A stretch of DNA of 64,000 bases from Lewinella sp. IMCC34183 (GTDB taxonomy: Bacteria > Bacteroidota > Bacteroidia > Chitinophagales > Saprospiraceae). This document shows, one piece after another, positions 8,294 through 16,553 of this stretch. Within the stretch, counting starts at the first letter, position 1. Every line of letters starts with the position of its first letter. Location of the stretch: positions 1 to 64,000 of the forward strand of contig NZ_QMEM01000008.1 in NCBI RefSeq assembly GCF_003390915.1. Direction: 5' to 3'. A program made the position numbers and the translations under genes. Below the pieces are notes generated by a model. The model saw only the letters and a program-made list of their open reading frames with translations. It was not told where the DNA came from and searched no databases.

Positions 8294-9391
8294 TTATTGT
8301 TGCCAGCCTTCCGGCTCGGTAGCGGTACGGTTGGGGCCCGCGCAGGGGGCACTGGGCGGACTCGGGCTTACCGGCTCGAAGACCGGCGGCGGCGGGCGGG
8401 AAAGCGGCTCGCCGTCGACGGCGTCGCGGTTCCAGTAGAGGCGTCGCGTAGCCAGGGAGCTGACGGCTACGTACCCCAGCACGGCGGGCGCCGCGTCGTC
8501 GGTTGCCCGCAGGTTGCCATAGAGGGGGGCCGGCAGGGGGGCGTTGAGCCCGGAGCTGCCCTCGGTCAGGTCCTGCAGCACCTCATAGTAGGCAAAGGCC
8601 GCGCGGGTGATCGCGTACTGCTCTACCTCCACCAGAAGCCCGCCGGAGCCGACATAATCTAGGCGGGCGACGGGTACGTCGCGAAAGATCCCGTCGGGAT
8701 TGAGGGCGTCGGAGAGCAGCCTTACCGAGCGGCCGCGGGTGATCGCCCAGCAGGTACCGTCGCAGCTGTAGTCATAACGCGGCACGTTTCGGCTCGCCGG
8801 CGTTTGCACGCACGAGCCGTTACGGTATACGCTGTTGTAGCAGGTCGCGCATATGGCGAGCTGCGACCAGGAGCGGTGGGTATACCGGTAAAAGTTATCC
8901 TCGCCCGCAGGATCGGCCACGTCGGCCAGCAGCGTAAAGGCCGGCACGAACCGCTCCGCTTCGGAGCTGTAGTACGCTTCCTGCTCGAAGCGCATCCGCA
9001 GGGCGGGGAGGTCCACGGCCGTCGGCAGGCGTTCGTCCTCGGAAATAACGTGCTCTCCGGAAAGCAAACTCGCCTCGAGGTGGTAGGTCTGCCCGGCCTG
9101 GGCCACGAAATCCTCCGGCGGCACGTAGGTACCGGCTTCGGTTTCCCGCCACGGTACTTCCCGGCCGTCGCCGTCGATACTGCTGACCGCCGCTCCCGTT
9201 ACCGGATCCAGCCGGTAGTTGCCAAATTCCCGGGTGCTGCGCCGCAACGCTACCCGGGAATAACCGGGCTGGTCGACGATATCGCCCTCAACGAGCAGGA
9301 AGCCCGTGGTGTAATCGTACTCCGGAACCACCGGTTCTACGCAGGACTGCAACAGGAACAACAGAAACGCGAAGGGGAGCAGCTTGATCAT
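8294..9391 (-). CDS. DUF4249 domain-containing lipoprotein
   Basis: 365 residues from the start at 9391, chosen because it begins the lipoprotein signal MIKLLPFAFLLFLLQSCVEP (lipobox LQSC). The body matches DUF4249 by eye: FLLVEGDIVDQPGYSRVALRRS near the N terminus, then the GQTYHLEASLLSGEHVISEDERLP segment typical of the family, and a Cys-rich insertion (ICATCYNSVYRNGSCVQ) probably held by disulfides. DUF4249 lipoproteins are usually encoded next to TonB receptors and are thought to sit on the outer membrane as receptor partners. This gene is directly upstream of the receptor at 5845-8265 in the same operon. Confidence 0.88.
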   Translation of the reverse strand: MIKLLPFAFLLFLLQSCVEPVVPEYDYTTGFLLVEGDIVDQPGYSRVALRRSTREFGNYRLDPVTGAAVSSIDGDGREVPWRETEAGTYVPPEDFVAQAGQTYHLEASLLSGEHVISEDERLPTAVDLPALRMRFEQEAYYSSEAERFVPAFTLLADVADPAGEDNFYRYTHRSWSQLAICATCYNSVYRNGSCVQTPASRNVPRYDYSCDGTCWAITRGRSVRLLSDALNPDGIFRDVPVARLDYVGSGGLLVEVEQYAITRAAFAYYEVLQDLTEGSSGLNAPLPAPLYGNLRATDDAAPAVLGYVAVSSLATRRLYWNRDAVDGEPLSRPPPPVFEPVSPSPPSAPCAGPNRTATEPEGWQQ

Positions 9392-9446
9392 TGGCCGGGG
9401 TCGGGGGGTAGGGAAGGTACAAAATCCCCCTCCGATGGCTCCGGGC

Positions 9447-9476
9447 AAAAAAAAGCCCCTTCGCCAGAGGCGAAGG
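9447..9476 (-). terminator. Intrinsic terminator of the 9511-10104 gene
   Basis: CCTTCGCC (9458-9465), loop AGA, GGCGAAGG (9469-9476); reading the minus strand, the stem is followed by GGCTTTTTTTT. A perfect 8-bp stem with a U-run, 35 nt after the stop of the minus-strand gene and upstream of the DUF4249 gene, so it separates the two transcripts. Confidence 0.9.
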
Positions 9477-9510
9477 AGCGAAACTTAAAGTCGATCATGC
9501 AAAAAAAATC

Positions 9511-10104
9511 TTACTGCAGCCGCAGGGTCGTGTGGTAGGCGGGGGCATCGGAACGATTGACGGTCACGTAGTAGTCGCCCGCGGGCAGGTTTTGTAGGTT
9601 GTATGCCTTCTGGATGGTCGGCTGGTTGGCCACCTTGTCGCTGATGAGCTGGGTGCCGGTCTTGTCGGAGATGCGGATGTTGACGTTCTTTCCATCGGTG
9701 TTGAGGTAATTGATCGTCAGCATGCTTTCCTTCAGGTCGACGCGGGGGTAGAAGGTGCGGCTTGCCAGGGCGGGGTCGGCGATGATCCCGGCGCGGTCCA
9801 CCAGCAGGGGCTGTACGGTTTCGCCGATCTCGTCCTTAAGTACTACGTTGTACTTGCCGGTCGGCAGGGCCGAAAGCTGAAAGCGCAGGTTGAGGTACTC
9901 ACCCGAATCCAGCCGGGCGGTGTGCAGCACGCGGCCCAGATCATCGACGATCTGCAGGGTGGACGCTGCGGGTACGCTGGTAGTGGTACGCAGGGTCACG
10001 GAGTGATTCATCGGGTCCGCCTGGACCAGCAGATCTGCGGGATCAATGGAAGCAAAGGCGGAGAATGAAAAAACAGACAGAAGGGTGAAGAGGAAAAATT
10101 TCAT
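9511..10104 (-). CDS. Small secreted protein with two sorting-domain-like beta-sandwich repeats
   Basis: 197 residues with a clear signal peptide (MKFFLFTLLSVFSFSAFAS). The mature part has two similar halves: TLQIVDDLGRVLHTARL ... LSALPTGKYNVVLKD, then NVNIRISDKTGTQLISDKV ... LQNLPAGDYYVTVNR. Each half resembles the beta-sandwich of Por-secretion C-terminal domains (the 'L..LP.G.Y.V.V' ending), but without the N-terminal 'YPNP' signature, so it is not clearly a T9SS cargo. It is monocistronic, with its own terminator at 9447-9476. Function unknown; possibly a structural periplasmic or surface protein. Confidence 0.75.
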   Translation of the reverse strand: MKFFLFTLLSVFSFSAFASIDPADLLVQADPMNHSVTLRTTTSVPAASTLQIVDDLGRVLHTARLDSGEYLNLRFQLSALPTGKYNVVLKDEIGETVQPLLVDRAGIIADPALASRTFYPRVDLKESMLTINYLNTDGKNVNIRISDKTGTQLISDKVANQPTIQKAYNLQNLPAGDYYVTVNRSDAPAYHTTLRLQ

Positions 10105-10406
10105 GGGTCGTAAATTTGGGGTTGAAAAATGTTGTGGGTATGGTGGGCCCTTTGGTTAGGTTGCCACCCATGATCAACTCCTGATACTACAAAGGTGCGC
10201 CTATGAACCTTTCCTTCCGGTGCATATATTGTCGACCCTGACGCACATTTTGACCATCCACCGGCGGGCTCGCAAAATGCGCGCATTGCCGGGTAAACGA
10301 TGCACAGTCAACGAGATAACTAATGCCTGCTCCCAAACGTTTTCGCACTAAATCGGCCATGCATTACGGTCCGGCCGGTGCGTTATCATTCCACCAATCC
10401 AACCCT
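10105..10406. other. Divergent intergenic region (302 bp)
   Basis: Lies between the small secreted protein (minus) and the AraC regulator (plus). On the minus strand CACCTTTG (10190-10197) is close to the TAnnTTTG -7 element, but no -33 TTG is found at the right distance. Short open frames here show no protein features. An in-frame ATG at 10323 would extend the AraC protein by 28 residues of low-complexity sequence; I did not use it. Confidence 0.5.
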
Positions 10407-11309
10407 ATGGAGACCATCTCCCAACCCGTACGCGAACGGGTGACGCCGGCTCCGGGAACCTCGTTTCTCGTCAAGCACTACGCCGAACCCAAAGTCCGCG
10501 TCAATAAACTACCCAAGTGGCATTACCACCCGGAGCTGGAGTTGGTCTACGTGCGGGGCGGGCACGGGCGGCGCCACGTCGGTAGCCACATCAGCCACTA
10601 CCAGCAGGGCGACCTTATTCTGATCGGTTCCAACCTGCCCCACCTCGGCTTCACCGATCGCATGACCAAGAATGAAAAGGAAACCGTTGTGCAATTCGCC
10701 CCGGACTTCCCCAATCCGGAGTTTCTCGGCCTGCCCGAGATGCACAAGGTGCGCGAGCTCATCACCCGCTGCCGCAACGGCATCAGCTTTCACGGCGCCA
10801 CCCGGACCGTTCAGGGCAGTCGCCTCGAACGCCTCATCACCCTGCCGCCCCTCGGCCGGCTGCTGCTGCTCGTCGATATTCTGAACGAGCTGGCCCTCAG
10901 CACCGAGTACGAGAGCCTCAACGCCGAAGGCTTCCACCTGGAAGTAGAGACCCACGGCTTCGAGCGCTTCAACCGTATCCAGGAACATATCGGAGAAAAC
11001 TTCGATCGGGACATCACCCTCGACGAGATCGCCGGCGTGGCCTCCATGACCGTTCCGGCCTTCTGCCGCTACTTCAAAAAGACTACTGGCAAGACCTTCG
11101 TCACCTACCTGAACGATTTCCGGATCGTCTACGCCTGCAAGCTGTTGGCCGACGATCACTCGACGGTTCAGAACGTGGCCTTCGACAGCGGCTTCAACTC
11201 CGTCAGCCAGTTCAACCGGGCCTTTAAGAAGCATACCGGCATGACCGCCACGGAATACCGCAGCAACTACCGGATCAACGTGAGCGGCCAGTTCCCCGGC
11301 TACGAGTAG
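10407..11309 (+). CDS. AraC family transcriptional regulator
   Basis: 300 residues from the ATG at 10407 (METISQPVRERV). Residues ~20-120 form an AraC-type cupin sensor (WHYHPELELVYVRGGHGRRHVGSHISHYQQGDLILIGSNLPH). The C-terminal ~100 residues hold the double helix-turn-helix: ITLDEIAGVASMTVPAFCRYFKKTTGKTFVTYLNDFRI, then AFDSGFNSVSQFNRAFKKHTGMTATEYR. The histidines of the cupin and the overall plan match sugar-responsive AraC/RhaS-like regulators of Bacteroidota. No sugar operon is adjacent, so the target is unknown; the helicase gene follows 21 nt downstream in the same direction. Confidence 0.93.
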   Translation: METISQPVRERVTPAPGTSFLVKHYAEPKVRVNKLPKWHYHPELELVYVRGGHGRRHVGSHISHYQQGDLILIGSNLPHLGFTDRMTKNEKETVVQFAPDFPNPEFLGLPEMHKVRELITRCRNGISFHGATRTVQGSRLERLITLPPLGRLLLLVDILNELALSTEYESLNAEGFHLEVETHGFERFNRIQEHIGENFDRDITLDEIAGVASMTVPAFCRYFKKTTGKTFVTYLNDFRIVYACKLLADDHSTVQNVAFDSGFNSVSQFNRAFKKHTGMTATEYRSNYRINVSGQFPGYE

Positions 11310-11330
11310 TGGCGGGCGTATCTTGCCGGC

Positions 11331-12647
11331 ATGACCTTTGAAGACCTGAACCTGAGCAAGGTCCAGCTCCGGGCCCTCGACGACCTCGGACTGCAACATC
11401 CCACGCCCATCCAGGAACGTGCCTTTCCCGTAGTGATGTCCGGCCGCGACGTCGTCGGCATCGCCCAGACCGGCACCGGCAAGACGCTGGCCTACCTGCT
11501 GCCGCTACTGCGTAAGTGGACCTTCCAGAAGCACCCCTATCCCCAGAACCTAATCATCGTACCCACCCGGGAGCTGGTAGCCCAGGTAGTGGAGGAGATT
11601 GAAAAGCTCTCCGCTTACCAAAGTGTAGTGGTGGTCGGGGTCTTCGGCGGCGTCAACCTGAAGGCGAACGCGGCGGCCGTCGAGCAGGGATGCGATTTCG
11701 TGGTCGGTACGCCGGGCCGCCTGTACGACCTGATCGTCACCGGCAGCCTGAAGTTCCGCGCCCTGCAGCACCTGGTCATCGACGAGGTCGATGAGCTCCT
11801 CGAACTGGGGTTTCTCCCTCAGCTCACCAAGATCCTGGAGCTGCTGCCGGAAAAGCGGCAAAACCTGCTCTTTTCCGCCACCATGATCCCCGAGGTGGCC
11901 ACCATTATCGCTGACACTTTCGACTTCCCCGTTACCGTGGAGGCCGCCCCCACCGGCACCCCACTGGAGAACATCGAACAGTACGTGTACCACGTGCCCA
12001 ACTTCAATACGAAGGCTAACCTGCTGCTGCACCTGCTGCGGGATACCGATCGCTACCACCGGGTCCTGGTGTTCGCTCCCAACAAGAAACTGGCCGACGT
12101 GCTGTTCGACCGGCTCGATCCCGAATTCCCGGAAGAGATCGGCATCATTCACGGCAACAAGAGCCAGAACTACCGCTTCAACAGCCTCGGAAAATTCGAA
12201 TCCGGCGAGCACCGCATCCTTATCGCCACGGACCTCGTAAGCCGGGGACTCGACCTCAGCGGCGTTTCCCACGTGATCAACATCGATACCCCGGACCAGC
12301 CCGAAAACTACATGCACCGCATCGGCCGTACCGGCCGGGCCGACCGCCACGGGGTATCGCTCACCTTCATGACCGAGGCGGAGGAGAAGCAACTAGAGGC
12401 GATCGAGGCCCTTATGGACCAGCGCGTAGACGTACTACCGGTGCCGGAGTCGGTGGAAGTCAGTACCGAGCTGATCCCCGAGGAGATGCCGCAGTCGTCC
12501 CAGCCGATTCCGGAAGTGCGCCTCGACGTCAGCGACAAGGGGGCCTTCCACGAGAAAAAGGAAACCAACAAGAAGCGGCCCATGACCCGGCAGGAACTGC
12601 AGGAATACCGGCGGCGGAAAAAGGCCAGGGGGCGGAAGAAGCGGTGA
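11331..12647 (+). CDS. DEAD-box ATP-dependent RNA helicase
   Basis: 438 residues with all core motifs: Q motif (HPTPIQERAFP), motif I AQTGTGKT (Lys51), Ia PTRELVAQ, TPGRL, motif II DEVD in place of DEAD, motif III SAT, then ATDLVSRGLDLSG (V) and HRIGRTGR (VI). The C-terminal tail is basic (RRRKKARGRKKR), typical of RhlE-like cold-shock or ribosome-assembly helicases. DEVD is a tolerated variant. It starts 21 nt after the AraC stop, so the two may share a transcript. Specific paralogue name not assigned. Confidence 0.93.
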   Translation: MTFEDLNLSKVQLRALDDLGLQHPTPIQERAFPVVMSGRDVVGIAQTGTGKTLAYLLPLLRKWTFQKHPYPQNLIIVPTRELVAQVVEEIEKLSAYQSVVVVGVFGGVNLKANAAAVEQGCDFVVGTPGRLYDLIVTGSLKFRALQHLVIDEVDELLELGFLPQLTKILELLPEKRQNLLFSATMIPEVATIIADTFDFPVTVEAAPTGTPLENIEQYVYHVPNFNTKANLLLHLLRDTDRYHRVLVFAPNKKLADVLFDRLDPEFPEEIGIIHGNKSQNYRFNSLGKFESGEHRILIATDLVSRGLDLSGVSHVINIDTPDQPENYMHRIGRTGRADRHGVSLTFMTEAEEKQLEAIEALMDQRVDVLPVPESVEVSTELIPEEMPQSSQPIPEVRLDVSDKGAFHEKKETNKKRPMTRQELQEYRRRKKARGRKKR

Positions 12648-12679
12648 AATTTTACATTTAAAATTTAAAATGTAAAATT
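12648..12679. repeat. AT-rich palindromic element between convergent genes
   Basis: A block made only of A and T apart from one C and one G, placed between the stops of two convergent genes. AAATTTTACATTTAAA mirrors TTTAAAATGTAAAATTT with a single bulge. It could fold as a bidirectional terminator. The 15-mer GTAAAATTTTAAATT at its right end recurs at 32195-32209. Confidence 0.6.
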
Positions 12680-14956
12680 TTAAATTACTTCAAACCTCAC
12701 CCGCACCGACTTGCTGATCGGGCAGTTACTGCCCCTGGCCGTCACGCCGCTGGGCACCAGGACGTTAGCCTCGGGAAAGTACATGGCTACACAACCGCGC
12801 GGGATGGAGTAGGGGACCAGCTGGAACTTCCGCGCCCGCCGCTTCTCGTCGCCGTATTCGCTCGTTACGTCCACTACGGTTCCGGATACCGCGCCGAGGG
12901 CGGCGATATCGTCGGCGTGCATCATGACTACCCGGCGTTCGTTGTGGATGCCGCGGTAGCGATCGTGGAGGCCGTAGATCGTAGTGTTGTATTGGTCGTG
13001 GCTCCGTACGGTGGTCATCAGAAATTCCCCCTCCGCCAGTTGGTTCGGCGTCAGTTCGGTGCTTGAGAACTGAGCCTTGCCCGTAGAGGTTTCGAAGCGG
13101 CGGTTGCGGGGGCCGTTGGGCAGGTAGAAACCGGCCGGTTGCCGCACCTTTTCGTTGTAGCGCTCGAAGCCGGGGATGCAGGCCGCGATGGCGTCGCGGA
13201 CGGTGTCGTAGTCCTTGCGGTACTCGACCCAGGGAACATTGGATTCCGGCAGCGTCAGCCGCGCCAGTTCGCATACGATGGCCACCTCGCTCATCAGGTT
13301 CATGTCTTCGGCTTCCAGTATGCCCTTGCTCATCTGCACCACGCCCATGCTGTTTTCGCAGCTTACGAATTGCTCGCCACCGGCCTGGAGATCGATCTCC
13401 GTCCGTCCGTGACAGGGTAGGATCAGGGCCTCCCGGCCATGCACCAGGTGGCTGCGGTTCAGCTTGGTGGAGACGTGTACGGTCAGGTCGCACTTGCGCA
13501 GGCCCCGGGCCGTACGCTCGGTATCCGGGGTGGCGCTGACGAAGTTGCCGCCCATGGCGAAGAAGACCTTCACCTTGCCGGCCTCCATGGCCTCCATCGT
13601 TTTCACCACGTCGTAGCCGTCCTCGGTCGGCGGCTCGAAGTTGTAGTAGTTGCGGAGCGCCTCGGCCAGCTCGGGCTTGAGCTTGTCCCAGACGCCCACG
13701 GTACGGTCGCCCTGTACGTTGCTGTGGCCCCGTACCGGGCAAATGCCGGCCCCGTCCTTGCCGATGCTGCCCTTGACCAGCAGCAGGTTGACCACCTCCT
13801 TGATCGTGTCCACGCTGTTCTCGTGCTGGGTCAGGCCCATCGCGTAGCAGATAATGATGCGTTCCGAGCCGTGGATGAGGCCGGCGGTTTCCTCGATCTC
13901 GTCGCGCGTCAGGCCGGTGTTGGCGATGCAGGCATCGAGGTCGGTATTCTCCAGCATTTCGGCCAGTTCATCGTAGCCGGAGGTGTGGTCGCGGATAAAT
14001 TCCTGGTCGAAGTAGGTACCCGGCGACCGCTTCTCGCGGTCGTACAGGATTTTCAGCCAGGCGCGGATGAGCGACTGGTCCTCGTTGACCTTAACCTGCA
14101 GGAACAGGTCGGAGAGGGTAGTGCCGCGGGTGGCAATCTTCAGCGGCCGCTGGGGGTTCACGAAGCGCATCAGTCCGGTTTCGGGCAGCGGGTTGACGCT
14201 GATCATGCGGCCGCCGTTCTCCTTCATCTTCTCCAGGGCGGTGAGCATGCGGGGGTGGTTGGTCCCCGGGTTCTGGCCCATACAGATGATGAGGTCGGCG
14301 TTGTGGATGTCCTCCAGGGTCACGCTGCCCTTTCCCAGTCCGAGTACTTCCGCCAGCGCCTTGCTGGTGCTCTCGTGGCACATGTTAGAGCAGTCGGGCA
14401 GGTTGTTGGTGCCGTATTGCCGGGCGAAAAGCTGGTAGACGAAGGCCGCCTCGTTGCTGGTACGCCCTGAGGTGTAAAAAACCGCTTCGTCCGGGTCGAT
14501 GGACCGCAGGTTGCCGGCGAGCTGGTCGAAGGCCTCCGCCCAGGTGATGGGCGTATAATGGGTGGCGCCGGGGCGCAGGTGCAGGGGCTGCGCGATGCGG
14601 CCGCTCTTGCCCAGTTCGTAGTCGGTCCACTGCCCCAGTTCGTCGACGGCGTGGGCCGCGAAAAAGTCGGCACCGATGCGGCGCTTGGTAGCTTCCTCGG
14701 CGATGGCTTTGACGCCGTTCTCGCAGTACTCTGCCATGGGAGTACGGGATCCGTCCGGGTCCGGCCAGGCGCAGCCGGGGCAGTCGAAGCCGCCCTTCTG
14801 GTTCAGCTTGGCGAGGGTTTCCAGGCCCTCCCCCACGTGCATGTACTCACTGACGTGCTTGAGGGAGTAGCGCAGGGCGGGGATGCCGGCGGCGATGTGG
14901 GTGGGCTCCTTGAGTTCGAGGCCGGTAAGCCGCTCGGGGGTGAGTTCGTTGGACAT
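12680..14956 (-). CDS. FdhF/YdeP family molybdopterin oxidoreductase
   Basis: 758 residues from the start at 14956 (MSNELTPERL). It belongs to the molybdopterin oxidoreductase superfamily. An N-terminal FDCPGCAWPD has only a CxxC rather than the four Cys of a [4Fe-4S] site, as in YdeP-type proteins. The Mo-cofactor region contains DCSNMCHESTSKAL (a Cys that could ligate Mo), CMGQNPGTNHPRM, and CPVRGHSNVQGDRTVG. The C-terminal dinucleotide-binding domain has TTVRSHDQYNTTIYG and ARGSNCPISKS. YdeP proteins are predicted oxidoreductases linked to acid or redox stress in other bacteria; the true substrate is unknown. It is last in an operon with fdhD, whose product sulfurates this cofactor. Confidence 0.92.
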   Translation of the reverse strand: MSNELTPERLTGLELKEPTHIAAGIPALRYSLKHVSEYMHVGEGLETLAKLNQKGGFDCPGCAWPDPDGSRTPMAEYCENGVKAIAEEATKRRIGADFFAAHAVDELGQWTDYELGKSGRIAQPLHLRPGATHYTPITWAEAFDQLAGNLRSIDPDEAVFYTSGRTSNEAAFVYQLFARQYGTNNLPDCSNMCHESTSKALAEVLGLGKGSVTLEDIHNADLIICMGQNPGTNHPRMLTALEKMKENGGRMISVNPLPETGLMRFVNPQRPLKIATRGTTLSDLFLQVKVNEDQSLIRAWLKILYDREKRSPGTYFDQEFIRDHTSGYDELAEMLENTDLDACIANTGLTRDEIEETAGLIHGSERIIICYAMGLTQHENSVDTIKEVVNLLLVKGSIGKDGAGICPVRGHSNVQGDRTVGVWDKLKPELAEALRNYYNFEPPTEDGYDVVKTMEAMEAGKVKVFFAMGGNFVSATPDTERTARGLRKCDLTVHVSTKLNRSHLVHGREALILPCHGRTEIDLQAGGEQFVSCENSMGVVQMSKGILEAEDMNLMSEVAIVCELARLTLPESNVPWVEYRKDYDTVRDAIAACIPGFERYNEKVRQPAGFYLPNGPRNRRFETSTGKAQFSSTELTPNQLAEGEFLMTTVRSHDQYNTTIYGLHDRYRGIHNERRVVMMHADDIAALGAVSGTVVDVTSEYGDEKRRARKFQLVPYSIPRGCVAMYFPEANVLVPSGVTARGSNCPISKSVRVRFEVI

Positions 14957-15001
14957 GATCGTGGGTTGGGCAAGAGTGAAACGCAAATTTGTACAAAAGG
15001 G

Positions 15002-15679
15002 TCAGAACCGAAAGCCCAGAGAGGTCCGTACCGCGACCAGATAGGGTCGGTACCGTACTTCGGTGGGTGCCGTAACTCCAGGGGGAAGTAGCTGACCAAG
15101 TAGCCGGTTGGTGTGAAAGAAGGATTGGACGGACGCGCCAACGGATAGCGTGGGCCGCAAGGCCCAGCGGCCCGCGGTAACGCCAAGGTCGGTACCCGCG
15201 AAGGCGGCGCCCCGCTCGGTGTACAGGGCGGTGGTGCGGCGGAAGGCGTCCCGGCGGTGGTAAACCTGGTGCCCGCCGCGCACCGTCAAGCTCAACGGCC
15301 ATGCCCGCTCACGCAGCCACTCCTTACGGAGACTCACGAACAGGGGCAGCAGCTTACGCTGGTACGTGCCACCGTCGCCGAGGTTTGAGCGTTCGCGGGG
15401 GTCGACGTTGATTCCCGCCCCAAGGCCGAGAAATAAGCCCGGAAATACCGCGTATTCCGCCCGTACCTCCACGCCCAGGGTTGGCCCGTGGTACCGCAGT
15501 CGGCGGGGGTGGTACAACGTGACGCCCGGAAGGTCGGCAACCTGGGTTTGGGAGCTAGCGGCCTCGCCGGCGCTGAAGTACAGCGGCAGGTCGACGGAAA
15601 AGGCAAAGCGGCTCTGCTGGGAGAGTAGCGGCGGGGACAGTAGCGCCAGCAGCAGTAGGGTACTCGGGCAATGTTTCAA
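15002..15679 (-). CDS. Putative outer-membrane beta-barrel protein
   Basis: 225 residues with a signal peptide (MKHCPSTLLLLALLSPPLLSQQ). The rest alternates hydrophobic and polar residues, with glycine- and aromatic-rich strands (YHGPTLGVEVRAEYAVFPGLFLGLGAGINV) and ends in LGFRF, a terminal Phe typical of barrels. About 8 to 10 strands would fit, in the OmpW/outer-membrane-protein-X size class. It overlaps the fdhD stop by 4 nt (translational coupling) and is followed 45 nt later by the YdeP-like gene, so it belongs to the same operon. No function can be assigned. Confidence 0.7.
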   Translation of the reverse strand: MKHCPSTLLLLALLSPPLLSQQSRFAFSVDLPLYFSAGEAASSQTQVADLPGVTLYHPRRLRYHGPTLGVEVRAEYAVFPGLFLGLGAGINVDPRERSNLGDGGTYQRKLLPLFVSLRKEWLRERAWPLSLTVRGGHQVYHRRDAFRRTTALYTERGAAFAGTDLGVTAGRWALRPTLSVGASVQSFFHTNRLLGQLLPPGVTAPTEVRYRPYLVAVRTSLGFRF

Positions 15680-16518
15680 GCGTCCGGAGTTTGGCCTACT
15701 GCCGCAGTGATACGGTGGGGATGGCTATAGCAATTCAGCCCTCCCGGCCGGACGAAACCGCACAGGGTGATGCCCTGGTCCTCCGCCAGCTCGGCGGCCA
15801 GGGTGGAGGGGGCACCCACGCTCAGCACCGTGGTGATGCCGGCCATGGCGGCCTTCTGCAGCAGTTCGAAGCTGGCGCGGCCGCTCAGGACCAGCAGCCG
15901 GCCGTACAGGGGCAGGGCATCGGTTCGGTAGGCGTGACCGAGTACCTTATCCAGGGCGTTGTGGCGGCCGACGTCCTCGGCGTAGTGGAGCAGGGTGCCG
16001 TCGTCCGCAAAGAGGCCCGCGGCGTGGATGCCGCCGGTACGGTCGAAGAGTTGCTGGGCGGCGCGCAGGCGATCGGGCAGGCTGCAGAGCAAGTTGACGG
16101 GGTAGGCGCGCGGAGTAGGGTCTTCCGGGAAGGGAAGGGCCTGGTGGATGAGGTCCAGGGACGTCTTGCCGCACACCCCGCAGCTGCTGGAGGTGTAGCT
16201 GTTGCGGTCCAGGCCCCGCAGCTCGAGGGGCAGGGCCGGTGGCCACGGCAGTTCCAGGACATTCCCCTGGACCTGCGCCCCCGCCCCGGTGGTAGCCTCC
16301 GGCGGTAAAAGCCCCTCCGAAAAGAGGAAGCCCAGGGCCAGGTCGAGGTCGTTGCCGGGGGTCCGCATGGTGACGGCCGCTACGCGGCGGCGTCCCCTCA
16401 CCAGCAGGGCGATCTCCAGGGGCTCCTCCTCGGCCAGCACGTCCCGGGCACCGGTAGCGGCGGTGGCAGTGAAACGGGTGATGGACCGTTCCTTTGTTCC
16501 GGTGGGTAAGGGACGCAT
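15676..16518 (-). CDS. fdhD: Formate dehydrogenase accessory sulfurtransferase FdhD
   Basis: 280 residues. FdhD passes sulfur from a cysteine desulfurase to the Mo-bis-PGD cofactor of formate-dehydrogenase-like enzymes. Seen: the PLEIALLVRGRRRVAAVTMRTPGNDLDLALGFLFSEGLL region, the catalytic CGVCG loop (Cys113 and Cys116), FDRTGGIHAAGLF, the EDVGRHNALDKV motif, and GRASFELLQKAAMAGI. Length and all motifs fit the family. It is first in an operon that ends with the FdhF/YdeP-like oxidoreductase, which is the expected client. The gene is divergent from the pRiA4b ORF-3-like gene, with starts 35 bp apart. Confidence 0.95.
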   Translation of the reverse strand: MRPLPTGTKERSITRFTATAATGARDVLAEEEPLEIALLVRGRRRVAAVTMRTPGNDLDLALGFLFSEGLLPPEATTGAGAQVQGNVLELPWPPALPLELRGLDRNSYTSSSCGVCGKTSLDLIHQALPFPEDPTPRAYPVNLLCSLPDRLRAAQQLFDRTGGIHAAGLFADDGTLLHYAEDVGRHNALDKVLGHAYRTDALPLYGRLLVLSGRASFELLQKAAMAGITTVLSVGAPSTLAAELAEDQGITLCGFVRPGGLNCYSHPHRITAAVGQTPDA

Positions 16519-16529
16519 TTTGCGCGGTG

Positions 16530-16537
16530 TATCTTTG
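16530..16537 (+). promoter_or_regulatory. Candidate -7 element (TATCTTTG)
   Basis: TATCTTTG matches TAnnTTTG and lies 17 nt before the ATG at 16554. No TTG was found at the expected -33 distance, so this is only a candidate. Confidence 0.4.
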
Positions 16538-16553
16538 CGGGAAGTTACTAACT

